Below are positions 61,334-64,000 of a stretch of DNA of 64,000 bases, one piece after another. Made by a program: the position numbers and the translations under genes. The DNA comes from Amycolatopsis albispora. Its GTDB lineage: Bacteria; Actinomycetota; Actinomycetes; Mycobacteriales; Pseudonocardiaceae. Where the stretch lies: NCBI RefSeq assembly GCF_003312875.1, contig NZ_CP015163.1:6572001-6636000 (forward strand). Direction: 5' to 3'. Within the stretch, counting starts at the first letter, position 1. Every line of letters begins with the position of its first letter. The notes beneath the pieces were generated by a model, which was given only the letters and a program-made list of their open reading frames with translations, had not been told where the DNA came from and searched no databases.

Positions 61334-61646
61334 GGGTCACCTCCGTAGGTTTCCGTGACGGGTTCACTCTTGAAAATGCCTGGTCAGCGGCTGGATGTCC
61401 GCCCGGTGTGAGGCAACCCACAGGCCATTAACGTGGTCTTAACCCGGCCGCGTGCAGTAGTGCGTGTTCAGTACGTCGTTCAGATCTTGGAATTCGTTAC
61501 CACCCGTTTATGGTGCTTTCCGGTGATCTTTTCGCCGGGCGGGCAAAAAGGGACCCGGGTCGCCCCCCGAACGGCGACCCGGGTCCCTTTCCCCCGTTCC
61601 GGTCTGCGCACCCCCGTGCCGCGGCCGGATTTCCCCTGTAGAGGTC
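61334..61646. other. Intergenic gap with divergent-end signals
   Basis: 313 bp without a gene. It holds the upstream region of the TTG gene on one side and the terminator of the ABC operon at 61547-61590. The 61420-61520 part is the most AT-rich piece and probably carries the promoter, but no clear -35/-10 pair can be assigned. Confidence 0.6.
61547..61590 (-). terminator. Terminator after the ABC operon
   Basis: Perfect 18-bp stem (61547-61564 with 61573-61590), 8-nt loop, and an A5 run at its low-coordinate side that reads as U5 for minus-strand transcripts. It stops the permease transcript 57 nt after its stop codon. Confidence 0.9.
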
Positions 61647-62417
61647 TTACGCGTCCCGCTTCTTCGCGGTGGTGATGGCGATGGCCAGCATGATCACCGC
61701 GAACCCGGCGAAGTAGGCCAGCGCCCACCCCGGGCTCAGCGTCGAGGACGACAGGGGCGGCCCCGCCGCCTCACCGGCCAGCGCGCCGTTGGCCGAGCCG
61801 TCGCCGGTGATGAACTTGTGCGCCACGTTGAACGGCATCCACTTGTGGATGTCGTCGCCGATCGACGGGATCAGCGGCACCAGGCCCTCGACCGCCAGGT
61901 TGTAGATCAGCAGCAGCGAGATCGCGCCGGCGCTGTGGCGGATCAGGATGCCGACCGCCACCGCGACCACCGCGGCCAGCGCGAACACCGGGCCGATGCC
62001 GGCCACGTTGATCCACTCGGCGGTGGTGTTCAGCGCCAGGTCGGCCTCGGGCTGCAGCAGGGTGGCGATGCCCCACGAGCCGAAGCCCGCGATCTCGCCG
62101 ACCACCAGCGCCAGCAGCGCGACCACCACGGTCTTGGCCAGCAGCGCCGAACCCCGGTGCGGCACCGCCTGGAAGGTGGTGCGGATGGTGCCGAAGCGGT
62201 ACTCGGTGGTGACCGCCAGCGCGGCCAGCACCATCACCACGGCCAGGCCGAACGAGTACCCGAACTCGGCGCTGCCCACCGAGACGAACCGGGCGTCCTC
62301 GGCGGTTCCGGTGACCAGTGCGGCGAACCCGATGGTGACCACCAGGGTGATCAGCGCGCACCACCACGGTGACCGCGTGGTGAACAGTTTGATGCGCTCG
62401 ACTGCGAGCAGAGTCAT
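61647..62417 (-). CDS. ABC-2 family permease
   Basis: A 256-aa protein with six membrane helices (about 18-38, 58-80, 98-120, 140-165, 175-195, 230-250). VTTEYRFGTIRTTFQAVP between helices 2 and 3 is typical of bacitracin/lantibiotic-type ABC-2 permeases. Translated 34 nt after its ATPase. Confidence 0.88.
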   Translation of the reverse strand: MTLLAVERIKLFTTRSPWWCALITLVVTIGFAALVTGTAEDARFVSVGSAEFGYSFGLAVVMVLAALAVTTEYRFGTIRTTFQAVPHRGSALLAKTVVVALLALVVGEIAGFGSWGIATLLQPEADLALNTTAEWINVAGIGPVFALAAVVAVAVGILIRHSAGAISLLLIYNLAVEGLVPLIPSIGDDIHKWMPFNVAHKFITGDGSANGALAGEAAGPPLSSSTLSPGWALAYFAGFAVIMLAIAITTAKKRDA

Positions 62418-62451
62418 GGCTATCCCCGAATCCTCGAAATGGTCCGCGAGC

Positions 62452-63393
62452 TCACTGACCGGTCGGCGCGAGCACCTGCGCCGCTTCGGTTTCCAGTCCG
62501 GTGTGGTACTCCACGGAGTCCCCGGTGATCTGCATGAACGCCTGCTCCAGCGAGCCCTGCAGCGGGCTCAGCTCGTGCAGCACGATGCCGTGGTGGGCGG
62601 CGATCTCCCCGATCTTCGCACTGTCCAAATCGGACACTATGAGCGCGCCGTCGTCCTCGGTGACCTGCGCGCTCGCGCCGGTCAGCAACCGGCCGAGGTC
62701 GGCCAGCTGCGGGCTGCGCACCTTCACCGTGTTCTCCGAAGCCCGCGCCACGAAGTCCTTTGTGGAGCTCTGCGAGATCAGCTTCCCCTTGCCGATCACC
62801 ACCAGCTCGCTGGCGGTCAGCGCCATCTCCGAGAGCAGGTGGCTGGAGACGAAGACCGTGCGGCCCTCGTCGGCCAGGCGGTGCATGAACTTGCGGATCC
62901 AGAGAATGCCCTCCGGGTCCAGCCCGTTGACCGGCTCGTCGAACAGCAGCACCTCGGGGTCGCCGAGCAGCGCCGCGGCGATGCCGAGCCGCTGCGACAT
63001 GCCGAGCGAGAACCCGCCGGCGCGCTTGCCGGCCACCGAGGTCAGCCCGACGATGTCGAGCACCTCGTCCACCCGGCTCGCGGCGATCCGGTTCGACTTC
63101 GCCATCCACGCCAGGTGGGCGCGGGCGGAGCGGTTCGGGTGCACCCACTTGGCGTCCAGCAGCGCGCCGACCGTCCTCAGTGGATTCTTCAGTTCGTGGT
63201 ACGGCTTGCCGCCGATGCGCACGCGGCCCGCGGTCGGGTTGTCCAGCCCCAGCATCATGCGCATGGTGGTGGACTTCCCGGCGCCGTTCGGGCCGAGAAA
63301 GCCGGTGACCCGGCCGGCCGCCACGCTGAACGACAGCTGGTCGACGGCGAGCGTCTTCCCGTACCTCTTGGTGAGGCCTTCTGCCTCGATCAT
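62452..63393 (-). CDS. ABC transporter ATPase (bacitracin/lantibiotic exporter type)
   Basis: A 313-aa ATPase. Walker A GPNGAGKSTT, signature FSLGMSQRLGIA (Leu-Gly form), Walker B LLFDEPVNGLD, H-loop SSHLLSEM, and a DUF4162-like C-terminal half. ATG 63393 with GGAGGAG upstream. Pairs with the downstream permease. A divergent 167-nt gap separates it from a response regulator running the same way. Confidence 0.93.
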   Translation of the reverse strand: MIEAEGLTKRYGKTLAVDQLSFSVAAGRVTGFLGPNGAGKSTTMRMMLGLDNPTAGRVRIGGKPYHELKNPLRTVGALLDAKWVHPNRSARAHLAWMAKSNRIAASRVDEVLDIVGLTSVAGKRAGGFSLGMSQRLGIAAALLGDPEVLLFDEPVNGLDPEGILWIRKFMHRLADEGRTVFVSSHLLSEMALTASELVVIGKGKLISQSSTKDFVARASENTVKVRSPQLADLGRLLTGASAQVTEDDGALIVSDLDSAKIGEIAAHHGIVLHELSPLQGSLEQAFMQITGDSVEYHTGLETEAAQVLAPTGQ

Positions 63394-63560
63394 GTCTCCT
63401 CCTCGGCAGCGGATCGCCGGATGCGAGACCCATCGTTTCCCGGCGCCGCACCTTCGCGCGTCATCCCTGGGATCGAACTTCCCACCCGACTGCAGTCGTA
63501 GCTTGGCGTGCCCGCGGGTCGTAGGCGATCGGTGATCCCCCTGAGGGGACCCTGAAATGG

Positions 63561-64000
63561 CTACGAAACACCCGGACGGGTCAGGCCGGTTTCGTAGGCG
63601 AGCACCACGGCCTGCACCCGGTCGCGCAGGTCCAGCTTCGCCAGAATCCGGCCGACGTGCGTTTTCACCGTCGCCTCGGACAGGAACAGCGCCTCGGCGA
63701 TCTCCGTGTTCGACATTCCCTTGGCGATCAGCACCAAAACCTCGCGCTCCCGCTCGGTGAGCACGTTCAGCACGGAGGCGTCCCGCAGCGGCGCGTCCCC
63801 GGAGCCGACGAACCGGTCCAGCAGCCGCCGCGTCACCGACGGCGAGACCACCGCCTCGCCGCTGGCCACCGACCGCAGCGCGGAGACCAGGTGGTCCGGC
63901 GGGGTGTCCTTGAGCAGGAACCCGCTGGCCCCGCCGCGCAACGCGGCGTAGACGTACTCGTCCAGGTCGAAGGTGGTCATCACCAGCACCCGCGCGGTAC
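63561..64000 (-). CDS. NarL/LuxR-family response regulator, C-terminal part (5' end outside window)
   Basis: Minus-strand gene cut by the window end. Visible: receiver end TTFDLDEYVYAALRGGASGFLLKDTPP with the conserved Lys, then LuxR HTH LTEREREVLVLIAKGMSNTEIAEALFLSEATVKTHVGRILAKL (shown as signature only in part). It lies just upstream of the ABC exporter on the same strand and probably controls it. Confidence 0.9.
   Translation of the reverse strand, partial: TARVLVMTTFDLDEYVYAALRGGASGFLLKDTPPDHLVSALRSVASGEAVVSPSVTRRLLDRFVGSGDAPLRDASVLNVLTEREREVLVLIAKGMSNTEIAEALFLSEATVKTHVGRILAKLDLRDRVQAVVLAYETGLTRPGVS

Overview
The window is high-GC DNA with actinobacterial gene style: GTG and occasional TTG starts, many 4-nt ATGA/GTGA overlaps, EspG/PPE (ESX) proteins, DUF3558, DUF5318 and DUF1707 proteins, and NarL-type two-component pairs. 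The order ino1 - padR - DUF5318 - ponA - GT87 - (nfo) - rpsF-ssb-rpsR-rplI - dnaB follows a block that lies near oriC in mycobacteria and relatives (Rv0046c to Rv0058 in M. tuberculosis). Together with the codon style this suggests a Pseudonocardiaceae chromosome (Amycolatopsis-like). That placement is inference, not a database match.

Layout. 1-3.05 kb: sugar kinase end, ParB-like protein and ptsI with a DasR-type dre operator at its start codon. 3.0-7.4 kb: two DUF1707 proteins, a NarL-type response regulator and kinase, and an AI-2E-family transporter. 7.6-12.1 kb: two secreted proteins, the second a 1062-aa array of chaplin-like repeats. 12.1-14.7 kb: extradiol dioxygenase and PadR regulator around a shared palindrome, a membrane protein and a VOC protein. 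14.7-17.4 kb: a lower-GC defence cassette (SLATT membrane effector plus CD-NTase, a minimal CBASS) beside a truncated host gene. 17.5-24.4 kb: dnaB with a LexA box and a DnaA-box array upstream, an ESX satellite operon (EspG, PPE, DUF3558 lipoprotein, small protein), and rpsF-ssb-rpsR-rplI with an S6:S18-type leader. 24.4-27.3 kb: three related secreted, tail-anchored proteins.

27.3-41 kb: endonuclease IV, two GT87-type membrane glycosyltransferases, ROK regulator and oxidoreductase, a degenerate amidohydrolase, PBP1A (ponA), DUF5318, PadR, inositol-1-phosphate synthase, a secreted protein and a HAD phosphatase. 41-51 kb: MFS pump, two tandem PhoX phosphatases each preceded by PHO-box-like repeats, a DrrAB-type exporter with a divergent MarR, a second MFS and an SDR. 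51-64 kb: two kinase/regulator pairs, an amidohydrolase/deaminase, an FtsX-type ABC exporter, trmB, an unknown conserved-looking gene, another ABC exporter and the start of a further response regulator cut by the window end.

Three copies of one long palindrome, at 34.1, 39.5 and 46.7 kb, each lie between converging genes. No tRNA, rRNA, CRISPR, integrase, transposase or insertion sequence was seen.
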